This document shows positions 1 to 12,064 of a stretch of 64,000 nucleotides of DNA, piece by piece. The position numbers and the translations under genes were made by a program. This DNA is from Ephemerocybe angulata. Taxonomy: Eukaryota; Basidiomycota; Agaricomycetes; Agaricales; Psathyrellaceae. The stretch covers positions 558,001 through 622,000 of the forward strand of contig JAACJK010000005.1 in the NCBI GenBank assembly GCA_013368325.1. Direction: 5' to 3'. Within the stretch, counting starts at the first letter, position 1; every line of letters begins with the position of its first letter. The notes under the pieces were generated by a model, which was not told the origin of the DNA, searched no databases, and saw only the letters and a program-made list of their open reading frames with translations.

Positions 1-542
1 ATACGCGCGCGGTCATCTCACAATATTTCAAATTCAAATTAACCTCAGCCTCGGGTGTTCCGGATATCGCTTACTGCATTCATTGATACAATGCACGAGG
101 TTGGGCAAACTTTATCTGGTTGCTGACATACTATCGTTCACCGGAACATGCAAGACACCGCTGAATGCATTCTGTGGTCTGCCAAACTCAACATCGAGCG
201 TGACAACAGCGTGACAAGAGCCCGAAAACCATCTCCTCGTTCTGCACCGTTTTCCCTCGAGAAAAAGGCAAATGAAGGATTACCTGAGGCTATTGAGGTC
301 AATTGTGAAGTCTTGAAGCCCCCAGAGCACTGGAAGATACCAAACTCGAAATTCTTGCATTCAGTGGTGTCTTGCATGTGTGAACGATAGTATAAATATA
401 GGGATATGGAATCGTGAATATCTGATTAGATCTAACGGCGCACGACTCGGATGGAGGCTTGAGATTAATAATATGATCTACAGAAGGGAAGCATGTAAGC
501 ATAAATGCGTAAGACAACCCTGAGCCAAGGAAGTAGCCCTAC

Positions 543-1716
543 CTAAGGAGAATCGTCATCATCTCTGTCTCCCTCACCGTAAAGGTTCGTAAGGTGTCTA
601 AATTGGACACCGAAAATTGATTCCCAAATCGAATTCCCGGTCGGGTGATTCCATGAAATGGTCTCTCTGTAGAACTTCCCTCCCTCCCCGAGCTTAAACA
701 TGGTTCGTCCTACACCTATGGTGCAGAGATATGCATGGTTCGTCGCCACGGACTTCAGCATCTCCTCCATGAATTCCTGCGAGACTCCAACGTAGGGGTG
801 CGAAGTCCCCCAACGGACAGTACGGTAGGAAAACCGCCTGTTGATAAGAAGATAGCGAAGCTTGGGCAAGATCGGGTTTTTGATAGCTAGCAGGGCCATA
901 ACGTTCTGTAGAGAGAACATCTAAATTAGATTGGTACTCAACGACATAGGAATGGACTGTTACCTTCATCTCGATCCCCGTCTGTTCCACAGCTAAGCAC
1001 CTCAAGTTGGGAAAGGTTCCACTAATGAGAGCGAGAGCGAGTTGCGTGTCGGTTCCTTGGGAAAGTCGAATGGATAGTATCCGGACAGAATTTGCCGTCA
1101 ATGTGTTTTCGATATGTTCCAGGAAGTTCGCGAACTCTTCTCTGGTCAGCGTATGATCTATGTCCAGCTCCTTGACGGGACGATGGGCTGCGATGGATAT
1201 GAGATCAGTTTCACTGGAAAGTCGAATATATCGCAGTATAGGTGTAGTCAGAACGGACGCAGCGACTTGGTTGGGTTTCAGCGGACTGATGAATTTGGCC
1301 GGATGTTGCCTTTCTCGAATCATTCCGTTTCGACGGAAGCGCGCGGTGAGGTGCTGTGAGTCGGAAGAGTTGGCCTCGAGCCACAAAGTGGTTAGATTAT
1401 CCAGTAAAGGAATGACTTCGGTGAGTAACGATGCATTCAGGTACATGTCGTCGTCGGAGTACCCTTTGAATCGCAGGCGTTTGACCAAGGATCGATAGTT
1501 GAGTGAGGTGGGTGAACCCGATAGAAACATAACCAATAGTCTCCGCCCAGGGATACCCGCGACCGTAATCGATTCGTAACGCTCCCTTTCCGCCAGTTCC
1601 CCGAATCGTTTACACGCAAGCAAGAATGAGGTGAAGGATTGTGGGCTGTGTAGGAGTAATTGCGCGACGTCGGACAGAGTCTCGTTTGCAAGGCCGAGGA
1701 TAAAGGAGGTATTCAT
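543..1716 (-). CDS. F-box/leucine-rich-repeat-like protein, two exons
   Basis: Exons on the minus strand are 1716-964 (251 codons) and 920-543. The 43-nt intron (963-921) has GTAACA and TTTAG ends and falls between codons, giving 376 aa. The N-terminus (LANETLSDVAQLLLHSPQSF then LACKRFGELAERERYESI) has the spacing of a degenerate F-box followed by a Cys-x-Arg-Phe segment. The rest alternates hydrophobic strands and helices like the irregular LRRs of Agaricomycete F-box-like proteins. Such proteins usually act as substrate receptors of SCF ubiquitin ligases; here that role is inferred, since the F-box match is weak. A TATA-like box lies about 105 bp upstream. Confidence 0.7.
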
Positions 1717-1820
1717 CGTCGTGCCTTGTTAGGGTGTCTTCGATATTTGCAGGTCGTATCGAGTAGAAAAGGGAAGTCGTCTGTCGAAATGCTCCTTGAA
1801 CCCCTCCGTATGTCAAAGAG

Positions 1821-1828
1821 CTTTATAG
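1821..1828 (-). promoter_or_regulatory. TATA box of the F-box-like gene
   Basis: The minus strand reads CCTATAAAG here, about 105 bp upstream of the ATG at 1716. The spacing matches the TATA boxes before other genes in the window. Confidence 0.5.
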
Positions 1829-2119
1829 GCGCCGCACTCAGTCGACTCCCATTAGGGTATGCCCTGTAGACGCCAGGATTATTGACACATCCAGAATTCT
1901 TAGTGTAGAGGAACTCGAGCCATGAATCGAACTGACTGTGCTCGTATTCATTATTCATCATCTTCAGCGGAACAGCACATGCTTCGGTGCCGCGTGTATT
2001 CAAATTTCTACTGGTGGTGTCCCATTCCGCGACGGACGCATGTTTTCTGCGCAGAAGCATACTCCGATAAACCTGAATGCTCCTATTCAGTGTCGGCCAA
2101 AATGAAGAGCGACTTGAAG

Positions 2120-2127
2120 TATAAATA
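2120..2127 (+). promoter_or_regulatory. TATA box
   Basis: TATAAATA lies 24 bp before the first in-frame ATG (2151) and 69 bp before the second (2196) of the following gene. Transcription would be expected to start near 2150, which favours the ATG at 2196. Confidence 0.45.
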
Positions 2128-2150
2128 CGTACTTGTTCTATGGTTGGCGC

Positions 2151-3209
2151 ATGATCGCGTCCTTCCATATTTCCTCCCACATCGTAACCAACGGCATGCA
2201 GATCTCCCCGACCTCCTCCGTCCACTCGGATATCGCTTTGGACATTTCGCTCATACCAGCTGAGACAAACGCATCTAGTGATATTGACATGACCGCCAGG
2301 TATGATTTTCTATCTCAAATGGCGAGGCAGGTTTATGACTCATCGTAGAGAGCGTATCAACAGCTTCTCGTCATCGTCGGTACCGCCATCTTCGGACACG
2401 ATTTGTGCGTCTGCCGCCGCTCAATCAGTCGTCTATCCTCCTGTGCAGATGGAAATATGCAGTGCCTTACCGTCAGATTTGGACGCGGAAAATGGAGCGC
2501 CGGAGAAGGCTATGAGTACAGATTTGGCTCATTTCAAGATTGGCAGGTCTTTGCGAGGTGAGATCCTGGTATATCGAGTTCGTGGATTGTACTAACCTTT
2601 TTGTTGTCTTGATATAGGTTCTACCATGGCGGCACGCACGGTGCCTCATCATGACGCCGATGCTGGAAGTATCGATTTAGGATCCGGGGACGAATCTATG
2701 TCTGAGGATTCTGAATATGTTCCGTCAGTGCACGGCCGAGAGGAGGATGATTATAGCACTGATGATACTGGAAGTGGTGTCGAAGTTTTGGATGCCAAAG
2801 CGGACGCATCCAAGGGATGTGGGGGAAATTGCGTAGGCGAGTGCACTCAGTGTGGTGAGGAAGGTGAGATTGTGGAAGCGCATTCTAGCCATGAAGAAAT
2901 TGCGGTCGTTCGAGAGCCGGCCTTGCTTGTAACACCAGTCCCCGTTTCTTGTCCAGGCGAGACCAGCACGGCCGTGAAGCGTCGCGACATCGGTCGCTCT
3001 AGAACTGTACGAAAGGCGGTAAACGGTGAGTGCTGCGCATTCTGACCAACTCCAAATACTTACTTTCTCGCATCCTAGCGGAGGCCTACTTTTCACTTAT
3101 TACGCCTCGCGGCCTCGATCCTGCGGTCTTCCAGAGCAGGATGAAGGCGCTCAGTTACCGAGACCTGTGTGACGATTGCGACGATTTGATGGAGTCTGAC
3201 GAAGCGTGA
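2151..3209 (+). CDS. Acidic, cysteine-containing hypothetical protein, four exons
   Basis: Exons 2151-2299, 2349-2557, 2618-3025 and 3079-3209 join in frame to 298 aa, or 283 aa if translation starts at 2196. Introns are 49, 60 and 53 nt; the second has a perfect TACTAAC branch site. The middle is rich in Ser, Asp and Glu and carries a small Cys cluster (GCGGNCVGECTQCGEEGE). The last exon is better conserved in appearance (LITPRGLDPAVF, then LCDDCDDLMESDEA at the end). No family is recognised. Transition from low-complexity acidic sequence to a short Cys/Asp tail suggests a nuclear or regulatory protein, but nothing shows this directly. Confidence 0.65.
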
Positions 3210-4186
3210 CGGGAGCCGCGTTCAGAGAATAGTTCATTGGCCTGGGGATGTATGTGTGGATGAAGGATTAGTGCTTGAGGAGGTCACAGGGCTAAATAGA
3301 GGGATGATGGATCGAGATTAGCGAATGCCATGTATACATAGCCAACGCCATACCTGTCCTGTATGCCTAGTAATATTGTCTTTCGTCCTCTCTCGTGTAT
3401 GCGGTGTGTATATCCGTGCGGGGCTAGGTAGATGACGTCCGCCGATTCAAGTGGGTTCTCTGAGGCGTTCCTTCGTTTATGTTCAAACAGGATCTAGCGG
3501 GATGTAAACAGTAACAAAATTTGATCGTTGAGGTGTCAGATGGCTGCTGTCTATGTGGAAAAAATCTGGTAAAGTTTCTTGTCGCTCTTCCGGGCTGACT
3601 GGCTGTGGTGATGGCTCGGAGAAGAGAAGAGGCGGTGTTTGCACGGAACCCAACACCGATGTCGGCTGATCTATACATGTACAAATAATTACAAATTTAC
3701 TGTACCCTTTCGCAAGAAATCACGGTTGGTCGTCTGCGTCTTCGATCAGCAGTGCGACAATATGCCTCTTGAGTTGGTAGCATAATGGATGAGTGGTCCG
3801 GACTGGTGCTTCTGTTCTTCATGAGCTGAATATATTAGAGAGAGGTCTTTCGTTTCGTCTACGAATAGGCCCCAAGGGAGAATGTGGCCCTATTTTTCAG
3901 GTCGGATCAGTTGTGCAGGCGTCATCAATCCGTGAGATTAGCCTGGGCTTGTTTCTCAACCCTACACTCTCTTATACCCCTCAGACTCTCGGTCCTGCTT
4001 TTGGGTCTGTTTAGCGGAATGAAAGAATCTAAGCGAGCTTACAAGTTAGGTGTCATGACTTATGCCATCGACTGTGGAAAACTGATAGTGATGGGATAAG
4101 CCTTAGACTGACAAGAGAGAGTTAGTCGTCTTGTACCGAGCCAGCAGATGTTGTACTGACGCCTTTATGGTTCCATTATCCGTTAG
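3210..4186. other. Intergenic stretch without a convincing gene
   Basis: Only short frames without supporting start, splice or composition signals occur. The 5' exon of the next gene may lie near 4100-4140 but could not be placed. Confidence 0.5.
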
Positions 4187-4188
4187 GC

Positions 4189-5154
4189 GTGAAGGTATAC
4201 AACCTTGCGCTTACTATTCTGAAGACAAGGAGTCAAGGCAGATGGTCAGTGAAAGGCGCGAGCCTGGATGAAATGCGGAACACCTTCTCCTGGATGTACC
4301 TAAAAGTCAGGCACAACATCGACGACTCACGGTCTACAGTCTCAGGGCGAGTCAGCCGGTTGGTCAGTAACGATACCAAGATCGGACGAATACGACCGAC
4401 CAACACGGTGTACACTGGGAAGACTGGAAATACGACACTGTACGATCCGGAAACGCTCGAGCTGTTAGGGTTGCCTCAAAACATGGAGGATGATCCAAGG
4501 ACTTTCAGCTCTCTTCACGAGGTGCATCAAGTCCATTATGATTTGGTGTATGATGCTAGCCGGCACGGGTTCACGCTCAAACATCGGGGATCTTTACCCT
4601 TGACGAGCGGAATACAGGAATCAAGCCTTCCCACTGTCGCAATTTCTCCCTCACTCATTACTGTTTCTTTGTCGGGGGATCCCTTCGATTACGGTGCTTT
4701 CGTCGTTTCCTCACCCTGGATCCATGCACGCACATGCATATTTAGGTTGAAAATGGCTGGAGACACCTTAATAAATGTCATCGAGGTGTCGTTGGATAAC
4801 GAAGGTCCGCGTTTCGACAGGAGGGCTGTATCCAGACTTCCACCGGAATTTTTTGCCGTGCTGGAAAGCGACGTACTGGAAGGTGAGATTGTCTGCCAGT
4901 CAGGTGGTGATGGATCTCTGACTCTTTTTCTAGACGTGACACTTGAACAAGAATTACAGCTTCACGATAACAGCATCTTTCTGTTCAACCTCCTCCATTC
5001 CGTGTTGCCATCAGTCCAGCCCGTAACCGCCATCCTGGTGTCCTATGCGTTATCGGGAAATTTCCCGACTATCGGAAGGTCGCGCACGGTCAGCGCGCAT
5101 GCTCGCGGCTTACCTCTAAGATCAAACCTTGGACAGTTCTTAGAATGTGAGTAA
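4189..5154 (+). CDS. Unknown gene E, paralogue of the gene at 59086-60186
   Basis: One long exon encodes about 321 aa. The frame opens with GTG just after TTAG|GC, and the related gene E' has TTAG|CT at the same place, so this is a splice acceptor and a short 5' exon is missing from the model. Shared with E': R-T/N-TF-W-YLK near residue 35, TVSGR near 50, LSGDPFD/IEGSPFD, and a C-terminal LEQEL...NSIF...L...LP.V.P run. No domain is recognised. The stop overlaps a strong donor-like GTGAGT at 5149, so a further 3' exon is possible. It converges on the NTase-like gene ending at 5645, exactly as its paralogue does in the second module. Confidence 0.65.
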   Translation: MKVYNLALTILKTRSQGRWSVKGASLDEMRNTFSWMYLKVRHNIDDSRSTVSGRVSRLVSNDTKIGRIRPTNTVYTGKTGNTTLYDPETLELLGLPQNMEDDPRTFSSLHEVHQVHYDLVYDASRHGFTLKHRGSLPLTSGIQESSLPTVAISPSLITVSLSGDPFDYGAFVVSSPWIHARTCIFRLKMAGDTLINVIEVSLDNEGPRFDRRAVSRLPPEFFAVLESDVLEGEIVCQSGGDGSLTLFLDVTLEQELQLHDNSIFLFNLLHSVLPSVQPVTAILVSYALSGNFPTIGRSRTVSAHARGLPLRSNLGQFLECE

Positions 5155-5644
5155 TTATCTTGTACTGGATATCCTTAACTGGATGTGTACCAGTCAGCGC
5201 TTCATTTCTACTGTATTGGCTTACGAACTTGTTCCTTATGTCGTCTGGTGTTTCTATTTCTTCTTTCCGACCGAACTGCAGTCAGTTGGAGGCCTGCGGT
5301 CGCTAGCGGCAATGCGTCTCTTTCGGATTGAGATTCAGGGAAGGGTGGCAGGCTCAGTTTAAGTTTCTGCTGAAATATCAGTACGTTATTGGCTAACTCG
5401 TTCTGAATTACCTCTCAACTGTGCTGATTCGGTTACCCTTCAAGCAATGTACTTTGTTCCACTCGTCTTCATGAAATCAGTACACTATGGGGCTTCCTTG
5501 ATGTGTAGCGTTCCGTTTAGGCATCGTCGAGTATACATATATAATATACATCACATGGAAGATATGCAGATCGTGGCTTACGCCCGCTAATGACGGAGAT
5601 ACATAACTTAGTCGTATTATGGCATATCTACCTAGATGCAATTG

Positions 5645-6923
5645 CTACGAACCGCAATGGCCACTCATTGGGTGCCCGAAAACCGGCATATCCAAAAGGA
5701 TTCTCTCTAATTCGCGGACCTGGTGGTGTATTAGACTTTGACAGAACTCATAATAGCTCGAACTTACTTTGGGTTCGTGAATACCTAGTCGATACCATGG
5801 ATTACCCTCGTCGTCTTCTTCTTGGATCCACGAAAGTTCAAATGAAATGTCTTCTGGAGAGGTGAACGAATATGGACTTCGATAAGCCTCTAGATCGATC
5901 GTCTTGTCTTCATAGTCTATGTGGAATTGGGCAGGAAATGAGCTCATGCACAAACAATATTATTTGGAATTAGTTACATTACCTTCAAATTTGATGTGCC
6001 AACATCGACGGTCGAGGACACTTCTCTCGCGAAGCTTAAGGTCAGGTCTGTCGCTCACGGTGTCGAATGTATACCCTCGGGTTTCGTACTTAGTCTTCCA
6101 GCCTGGGTTCCACGTCGCGCTTATCTTCTCCCGGTATGTTGCGTACGCCTTTCGGTCTAGGAAAGTAGGTCGCGGGAACAGGGATATAGCTTCTTTGTGT
6201 GTGATAACGTTCATGACTGCCGCTGCGCATGAGAGTCAGTACCTGGTGATCTGTCGGGCCAAAAACTGTCAACGTACTTGAGTGGTAGGTGTGGATGACA
6301 TGTTCGATGGGATGCTGAGTGACAATGATAATCTGGACTTTGAGTGTCTTCGATTGGTCCCATGGGTACTCGTGCACAGTCTTCTCGAAGTCCATTATTC
6401 CGATTATTCCATACTTCCCACCTCCTTTGCAGAAGGAAGGTGATGTAGTGGCAGATAGTATGCTCGTTAATATGGGATATTCGGTGGAACCTACCTCTCG
6501 TGCTCTCCACGAGTACCCGTGGTCCATGAGGTAGACAATGAGAGCGGGTGTGCCTCCGAGGCGTGTGACTATGTCCAGGTCCGATTGGTGGGTCGCTGGG
6601 AGTCGATCAAAGAATCGGAGCGCCTGCGAGCCTGATACAATGGCACCTGCAAATGCGAGCGTGGCTCTGAACCGTTTGGAGTCGGGAAACCATAATGAAA
6701 GGAAGACGTCCACGTTCCAGGCGTTCAGCATGTAGGTGGCAACAATCTCCCGAACAATACAAGACGCTGCGCAGAGGTTGATCAAATTAGGGTGTTGGTG
6801 GAAGTCGAGTGCGTAAAAGATCAGGTCAATGTCCATTCGCATGAGGAATTGCTCGAGAAGGGATAGTTTGGAGCTGGGATTTACAGGCCGTATTGCATGC
6901 CTAGATAGTTGAATCGGGTCCAT
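5645..6923 (-). CDS. Nucleotidyltransferase-fold protein (gene A), three exons
   Basis: Exons 6923-6278, 6222-5983 and 5916-5645 give 385 aa, with introns of 55 and 66 nt. Around residues 90-120 it reads SGSQALRF followed by SDLDIV, the GS...DxD signature of the polymerase-beta-like nucleotidyltransferase fold; both acidic residues are present. Downstream blocks HKEAISLFPRPTF and YRLGIHEPK are shared with gene B at 56861-58064, and exon 2 is 240 nt in both. Substrate is unknown. A GTAAGT inside the last exon could be a donor giving a shorter C-terminus. It is divergent from gene C, with 474 bp between the starts. Confidence 0.75.
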
Positions 6924-7312
6924 GGTGAGGGTGGATGGAGTTACGTCGAGTCCGGCGCCTTTATGTATGAGGGGGAGAGGTAATATTGATTAGTAATAAG
7001 GCAGCGTGCGAATCGAATCCACATCCCGTCGTACCCGGACTCCCGGAGGAAGTGGTTCTTCCTGTCTTGACTCACCCTTGAACGTCGGCAAAAATCTGGT
7101 CTGCCCTTCGAGGCTTCAGTACACAACACTGCTTTCATGTGCGTGCTTACTCAGTGCAATCGGACTTGATAACGCCAAAGATTCTGTACATACATGAAAA
7201 AAAGGACCGTCCATAACGCGCGCCTCGATAGAATGACTGATTGCGTCTTGTCGAGTCAGAGAGGGTAGCTCACCGTTTCAGTCTGCGCAGGATTTCGACT
7301 CGTCTGGTATAG

Positions 7313-7320
7313 TATAAATA
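7313..7320 (+). promoter_or_regulatory. TATA box of gene C
   Basis: TATAAATA lies 78 bp upstream of the ATG at 7398, in the divergent promoter between genes A and C. Confidence 0.6.
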
Positions 7321-7397
7321 CAGGTGGGCGCGTCCCTACTCCGAACTCCAACTTCTCAACTCATATCAGCTTCACATTCTCATATTCTCGAATTCTC

Positions 7398-9026
7398 ATG
7401 CGTTTCGATCTCGCCGCGCTTAGGACTCTGTCCAAGACTCGTTTCTCCCGAGACGAGATCACTTTGACGGACTTGGTGGAGAGGCTCTCAGCAGATAGCT
7501 TGCCTATTTCCATCAAACGCTCCCCTCAGTATCCGAGCAGTTTCTTGGTGAGTTCGCATTCTATAACCCTTCTTTTTTTCAACCACATATCTCATTCTGT
7601 TTAACTTGAAAGCTTTGGGATGACGCTCGAAACGATATTCTTGTCGTCTCGCATGCGTTCGTCGTCCTATTTTCCACCCCGCCGGATACCGGAAACTTCG
7701 TTCCGGAAGGGGAGACCTTGCCAGCTGGTATTAAAGACTTTCTAAGGTGAGCACGAAATTCCACTACTCCTGATGGTTCCTTCACTCAAATGTAATTCTG
7801 TTCGTTATCAGGAAATCTGAACCCAGTACACAAGCTCAGGTTATCGTCACGTACGACTGTAGAGTGGAACCTACGTTTTTCGAGAGTCTAGAGGTACGCG
7901 GTATTCAGTACTATCCTGCATGCCGGTAATAACTTTGCTGTCCTTTTCCAAGGTTCTGGAGTCGTGGGCAAAGACCAAAGGCGGTTACAACACCGACAAA
8001 CGTTCCAGAAACCCGTGGATGTCTCCCTCCTCCGTCGAAAGCTCCAGGCGTTACGCTGTCACATCTACTCTTTTCCAGGCGAGGACTGGTTTCAATTCGA
8101 AGGACGACTCTTATCATGTTGGATACGACGTACACCCATGGGTCAAGCAAGCGTGCGTTCCCCACAACCCTTCGTGGGTACCCAACCCGAACCTGGTTCG
8201 GACGATGCATTGTCAGAAGGATAACGTCCTGGTGGACATAACCAAGTCTTCGAACCCCACCCTCGTGCCCGGCGATGTTGTGACTATGACCTTCAAAGTC
8301 GTATTCGGGAACAACGGACAATATTGGCATATGTCATTCGCCCCTATCCAGATCATCAGGATGGGTCAAATCGAAGGGACGGCGCTCGGCTCCGCAGGCA
8401 ATTTCGAGGATCACGGAAGGCTCAACCTTCCCCGTGTTGGTCAGCGCCTCAAAGCCGTTGCAGGTAATTATCACCTTTGGCCTCCTTGACGTGTATTGTA
8501 GCTGACTTGTTTTCCCTTTTCAGCTAAACAGCCGGCTAGTCCAGTTCTGCGCTCTACCCGCAATCGCGAAAAGGCGCGAGCTGCTGCACAGCGTCTTGAA
8601 GATGACCTCAGGACCGAAGACAGCGATTCTTTCTACGAGTCGTCGCCTCCTCTTACTCAGGCAGCTGTTTGTGGCGAGGAGCCAGGTCCGTTCCGCACCA
8701 ACAGGTTGTCCCCTCCCTGGAAATCCTTGTCGCCAGCAGGCGAAGAGTCAGGGTCGCACGCACATGCTAAAGAGTCCGTCGGTGTGGAGGTCGAACATAG
8801 TCAAGATGATGACGATCAACACCCACTTGACCTATCGGCCCTTGACGAACGGCTTATCGCGATGAAGGATGAGGGCGGTAGTGGGGATGAATTAAGGGCA
8901 ATTGAGGAGTCTAAGCCTATCAAGTTGAGGTTCAAGTATTCTACCAGACACGGTAAGAGGAGGGAGCCGTCAGATGGCGGGGTGACTACCACACGTGGAT
9001 CCAAGTCTGCCAGGAGGGGTGTTTAG
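7398..9026 (+). CDS. Unknown gene C, five exons, paralogue of C' at 54829-56339
   Basis: Exons 7398-7547, 7613-7746, 7812-7893, 7953-8463 and 8524-9026 encode 459 aa. The first four exons are 150, 134, 82 and 511 nt, exactly the lengths in C'. The core is globular: KRSPQYPSSFL near residue 45 and ACVPHNPSWVPNPNL near 220 are nearly identical in C'. The last exon codes a charged, Ser/Pro-rich tail ending in a basic patch, which diverges between copies. No known domain is recognised. The conserved Pro/Asn/His block suggests a binding surface, but this is inference. It is divergently paired with NTase-fold gene A. Confidence 0.8.
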
Positions 9027-9619
9027 TATGTGTTCTAGAGCGACATCTCATATGATTATCTGCACTATGCTCTTTGAATTATGTCTGTATGTACCCATCA
9101 TTATGATTTATAGTTGTTAGTACGATGTAAGTATGTACCCTGTTTTTCATACTAGGTCCAAATGTAACAGTGTCTACATGTGCAATCCCGGGAATATCGT
9201 GTCCAGGTCTGCCCGGAGGGCCATTGTTTTCTCGAAACGTACATCAACGTCCCGATCAAACGTCAATTGATCCTACGCTCCTTATCTTCCCTGTGCAATG
9301 GTGCCAGAGTGCATCCGAGGACGGTAGTCCTCGCATCCGTTTTCGAAGCTTGATGCATTGCAGATGGTCCGGCGGTTGGACTTTGCATCAGCCACCTGTG
9401 AGTCACTCCTTATCAGTGCAGTGCGCTCGTGCGGAGTGAGGTCACTGCGCTTCAGTACGACATACTTGGGATTTTCGAGACTTTAGTCATCATTTCATCT
9501 TATTGTGTTCAACCGTTCATTGACTTCGTACACAAAGGTGTAATTAAGGGGCATGAAAACGACATTGAGAATAGAACATTAAATGAAAACAAAGAAGTAT
9601 AAACAGATGAGCCCCTCCT
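9027..9619. other. Intergenic stretch, nothing recognised
   Basis: This holds the 3' flank of gene C and of the following minus-strand gene. No coding, RNA or repeat signal was seen. Confidence 0.5.
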
Positions 9620-10470
9620 CTACCAATCCGAGTCAAGAGGGCCGACATCACTAGAGGTATCAGTCCTAGGGCGGGAGAGGAGCGCACAGTCGTGCTCAGG
9701 CACCCAAGGGTCTCTAAGCACAATACGTGGATAATCCACCGGAGAGTGGACAACACAGCTACACTGCAACACTGGGCCGCTGTCCTCGGACTCCAGGAGG
9801 ATATCTTTCTCTGTCTTAAACGGGCTCGGCAATACATCGCCGAGGGATTCAGAGTCGCCTGCGTTCTCGCCGTCGCTGTAGACGGATCCGGCAGGGCTCT
9901 CGGTCAGGGGCGCACCAGTCAAGCTCAGAAGTGCTGGTTCCTCAGGGTTATGGGCCGTAGTGAGGTACTGCCAGTGGCTAGACGGGCCCGCGATGGGGCT
10001 AGCATCACCTTGCTGCGAGATACTTTGACCGCTCTCACCCTCGCACATCCAATTGAGGTTGAAATCCGCCTCCGTCTTGAATGGGTTGATGTCCTCTTCG
10101 ACGCCTTCCGGGGTTGCAGCAGCGTCGGGCATATTTAAGCCTGAGAGATTCGCCTGGCGATACAGGGTGATGGAGTTCCATTTCGTCGCAGAAATCCCAA
10201 GGTCTGAAAGCGAGAATGCGCTGTTTCGTCTGCCAGGCAGGCCGTTCCTATAGATCGCCGTGGTAGAGACACCACTGAGGGCAGAGTCTACGAGTAAACG
10301 GTCAATGGCATATCCTGTGATATTGAAGAGGCTTTCGACATACTAAAAGAATGGCGCCTGGCGGAGGCACCTGCACTTCCCGAGGCCTCGGCGTTGTCAG
10401 CGTCGAACAAGCCTCCCAGTCTTTTCTTGGAGTGAGTGTAGATCTTCGCAAGCTTGGTGATGTAGAACTT
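9620..10470 (-). CDS. Hypothetical protein with an N-terminal basic segment
   Basis: The ATG at 10470 begins MKFYITKLAKIY, then a Lys/Arg segment and a Ser/Ala-rich stretch. The frame is restored by removing 29 nt (10369-10341) with GTATGT and CACAG ends, after which the reading frame runs to 9620. The product is about 273 aa, acidic and Ser/Pro-rich, with two copies of PFKTE (INPFKTEADF and PSPFKTEKDI). No family is recognised. The 29-nt gap would be an unusually short intron; a frameshift is the alternative. A TATAAATT box lies at 10568-10575 on the minus strand. Confidence 0.55.
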
Positions 10471-10567
10471 CATGACAGGTAGAGTATGTCTGAGAGAGGA
10501 TGGGATGAGATACTCTAGCTTGAAGGGAGAAGGGGTGGGAGAAAAGAGAGCATGGAGCCCGCTATTG

Positions 10568-10575
10568 AATTTATA
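10568..10575 (-). promoter_or_regulatory. TATA box
   Basis: TATAAATT on the minus strand, 98 bp upstream of the ATG at 10470. Confidence 0.5.
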
Positions 10576-11371
10576 GGTTTTACCCGGAGGCTCAGGGATC
10601 TGTAATGGCGAGCGTGACCACTTCATGGGCAAAGAACGACAATGGTGCGCCAGATCATGGCGCGCTTTGCTCGACCGAGCCTCGCAGTGGTAGGATCGTT
10701 GTGAGATGCGCTTTGTTCTTTTTCTAAATCGGGTCGCATGCATCGTTGAACCTGACTCTACACATCCAAGAGCTGAGTTCACTCCCAACCTCCCAACCTT
10801 TCTAGACTTTCGCTCGACCGATGTGCATATATAGGGCTCTCAGAGGCTTCGCAATGCTGTTAACTTATAATTGAGTCGACACCGCGCTTTGCCGCCTTCC
10901 GTTCTTTGTCTCTCTCTCCCGTTGTGATCCCACAGCCACAGCGCACAAAGCCAAAGAATTCAATGCACAAGCGCCAGCCTCGTGGCGTCGTCACATCCGT
11001 TTTTGGTATCAAACCCGACGATCAAAGCGCTGTACGTTTTCAACAGCACCCGCCGCCTCAAAAGTCTAAATCGAACGTGAGGGCGGCTATCTCTCATGAT
11101 GATGAAGAGGCACAAAGCGCTGAAAGGCGCATATAAGCGGAAAAACCTGACCATGCCGGCCATTGTACTGCAATAATGACTTCAACAATGGCCGGCGGGC
11201 TTTGATCAACCTATCCTACCAAAGCCACTCGCGCTTTGCTGCACCGCCGCGGTAGCCCATGGAAAGGTATAACAGGAGCACTAAATTCACATTGTACATC
11301 ATACCACGATCCTTCTTCCCCCGTCCTCTGCTACTCCAGCCCCACATACCCCACAGAGTCCAAAGCGCACA

Positions 11372-12064
11372 ATGTTCTTTTCGACTTTCAAAACCATTGC
11401 CGCCTCCTTCAAGCTCAAGCTCCAATGCAAGGATGCCTCGAGGAGCAAGAGCGAAGCCAAGTCCAACCAGGTGTCCTTCACCTCTACCCTCACCTCTACC
11501 AAGGCAAAGGCAAAGGCACCACGCACTCGGAACGCACTGCGCAAGACGTTCCGCAAGGCCAAAACATCTGTTTGCAACCGCGCGCCGCCCCAAACCCCCA
11601 TCACCTACCAAGATGCCTCAACAATGACCGCTTGTATGACTTGGAACCCCGAAACGAGCACCTTCACCTCCCGCTCCATCACCTCGCTGCGAGAGTCCAA
11701 CACCCCCTCCATCAACTCAGAGCCACGCGACAGCCGACGGAATCCTCCTCTGAACAAGAAGAACCCCATAGGAGTCTCCGTAAACGGGCAGGATAGCATG
11801 CGCATTTTCATCGCAAGTCTGCCCGCAACACCTTCTCGGCGCCACATACCATCGCCACCCGTTACGCCGAATAGCGACAGCGACAGTGATACCGACTCTG
11901 CGAATAGCGAGACGACTGAGGACGACGAAGAGGATGATCTCTGGCCTGTCATGCTCGAGCGCTTAGTGAGCGCGCCGAGCATGGAGATTGAGCGCATCTT
12001 GTTTGGTGAAGAGATACGGAGAAGGAAGCTTATCGCAGAGGCGAGGGGGAGGGGAAGAACGTAA
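11372..12064 (+). CDS. Basic-to-acidic disordered hypothetical protein
   Basis: A single exon of 230 aa starts at MFFSTFKTIA. The first 75 residues are Lys/Ser-rich (KAKAKAPRTRNALRK), the middle is Ser/Thr/Pro-rich, and residues 165-190 form an acidic stretch (DSDSDTDSANSE then EDDEEDD). The C-terminus is a predicted charged helix (MEIERILFGEEIRRRKL). A TATAACAG lies about 100 bp upstream. No domain is recognised. Composition suggests a regulatory or chromatin-associated protein; this is inference only. Confidence 0.6.
   Translation: MFFSTFKTIAASFKLKLQCKDASRSKSEAKSNQVSFTSTLTSTKAKAKAPRTRNALRKTFRKAKTSVCNRAPPQTPITYQDASTMTACMTWNPETSTFTSRSITSLRESNTPSINSEPRDSRRNPPLNKKNPIGVSVNGQDSMRIFIASLPATPSRRHIPSPPVTPNSDSDSDTDSANSETTEDDEEDDLWPVMLERLVSAPSMEIERILFGEEIRRRKLIAEARGRGRT

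Noticed and set aside
1713..2225. 170-codon frame on the minus strand
   Set aside because: It overlaps the promoter of the F-box-like gene and the first exon of the acidic gene on the other strand, with no motif or splice support.
11216..11611. Gly/Leu-rich frames on the minus strand
   Set aside because: They are shadows of the Lys/Ser-rich gene at 11372-12064.
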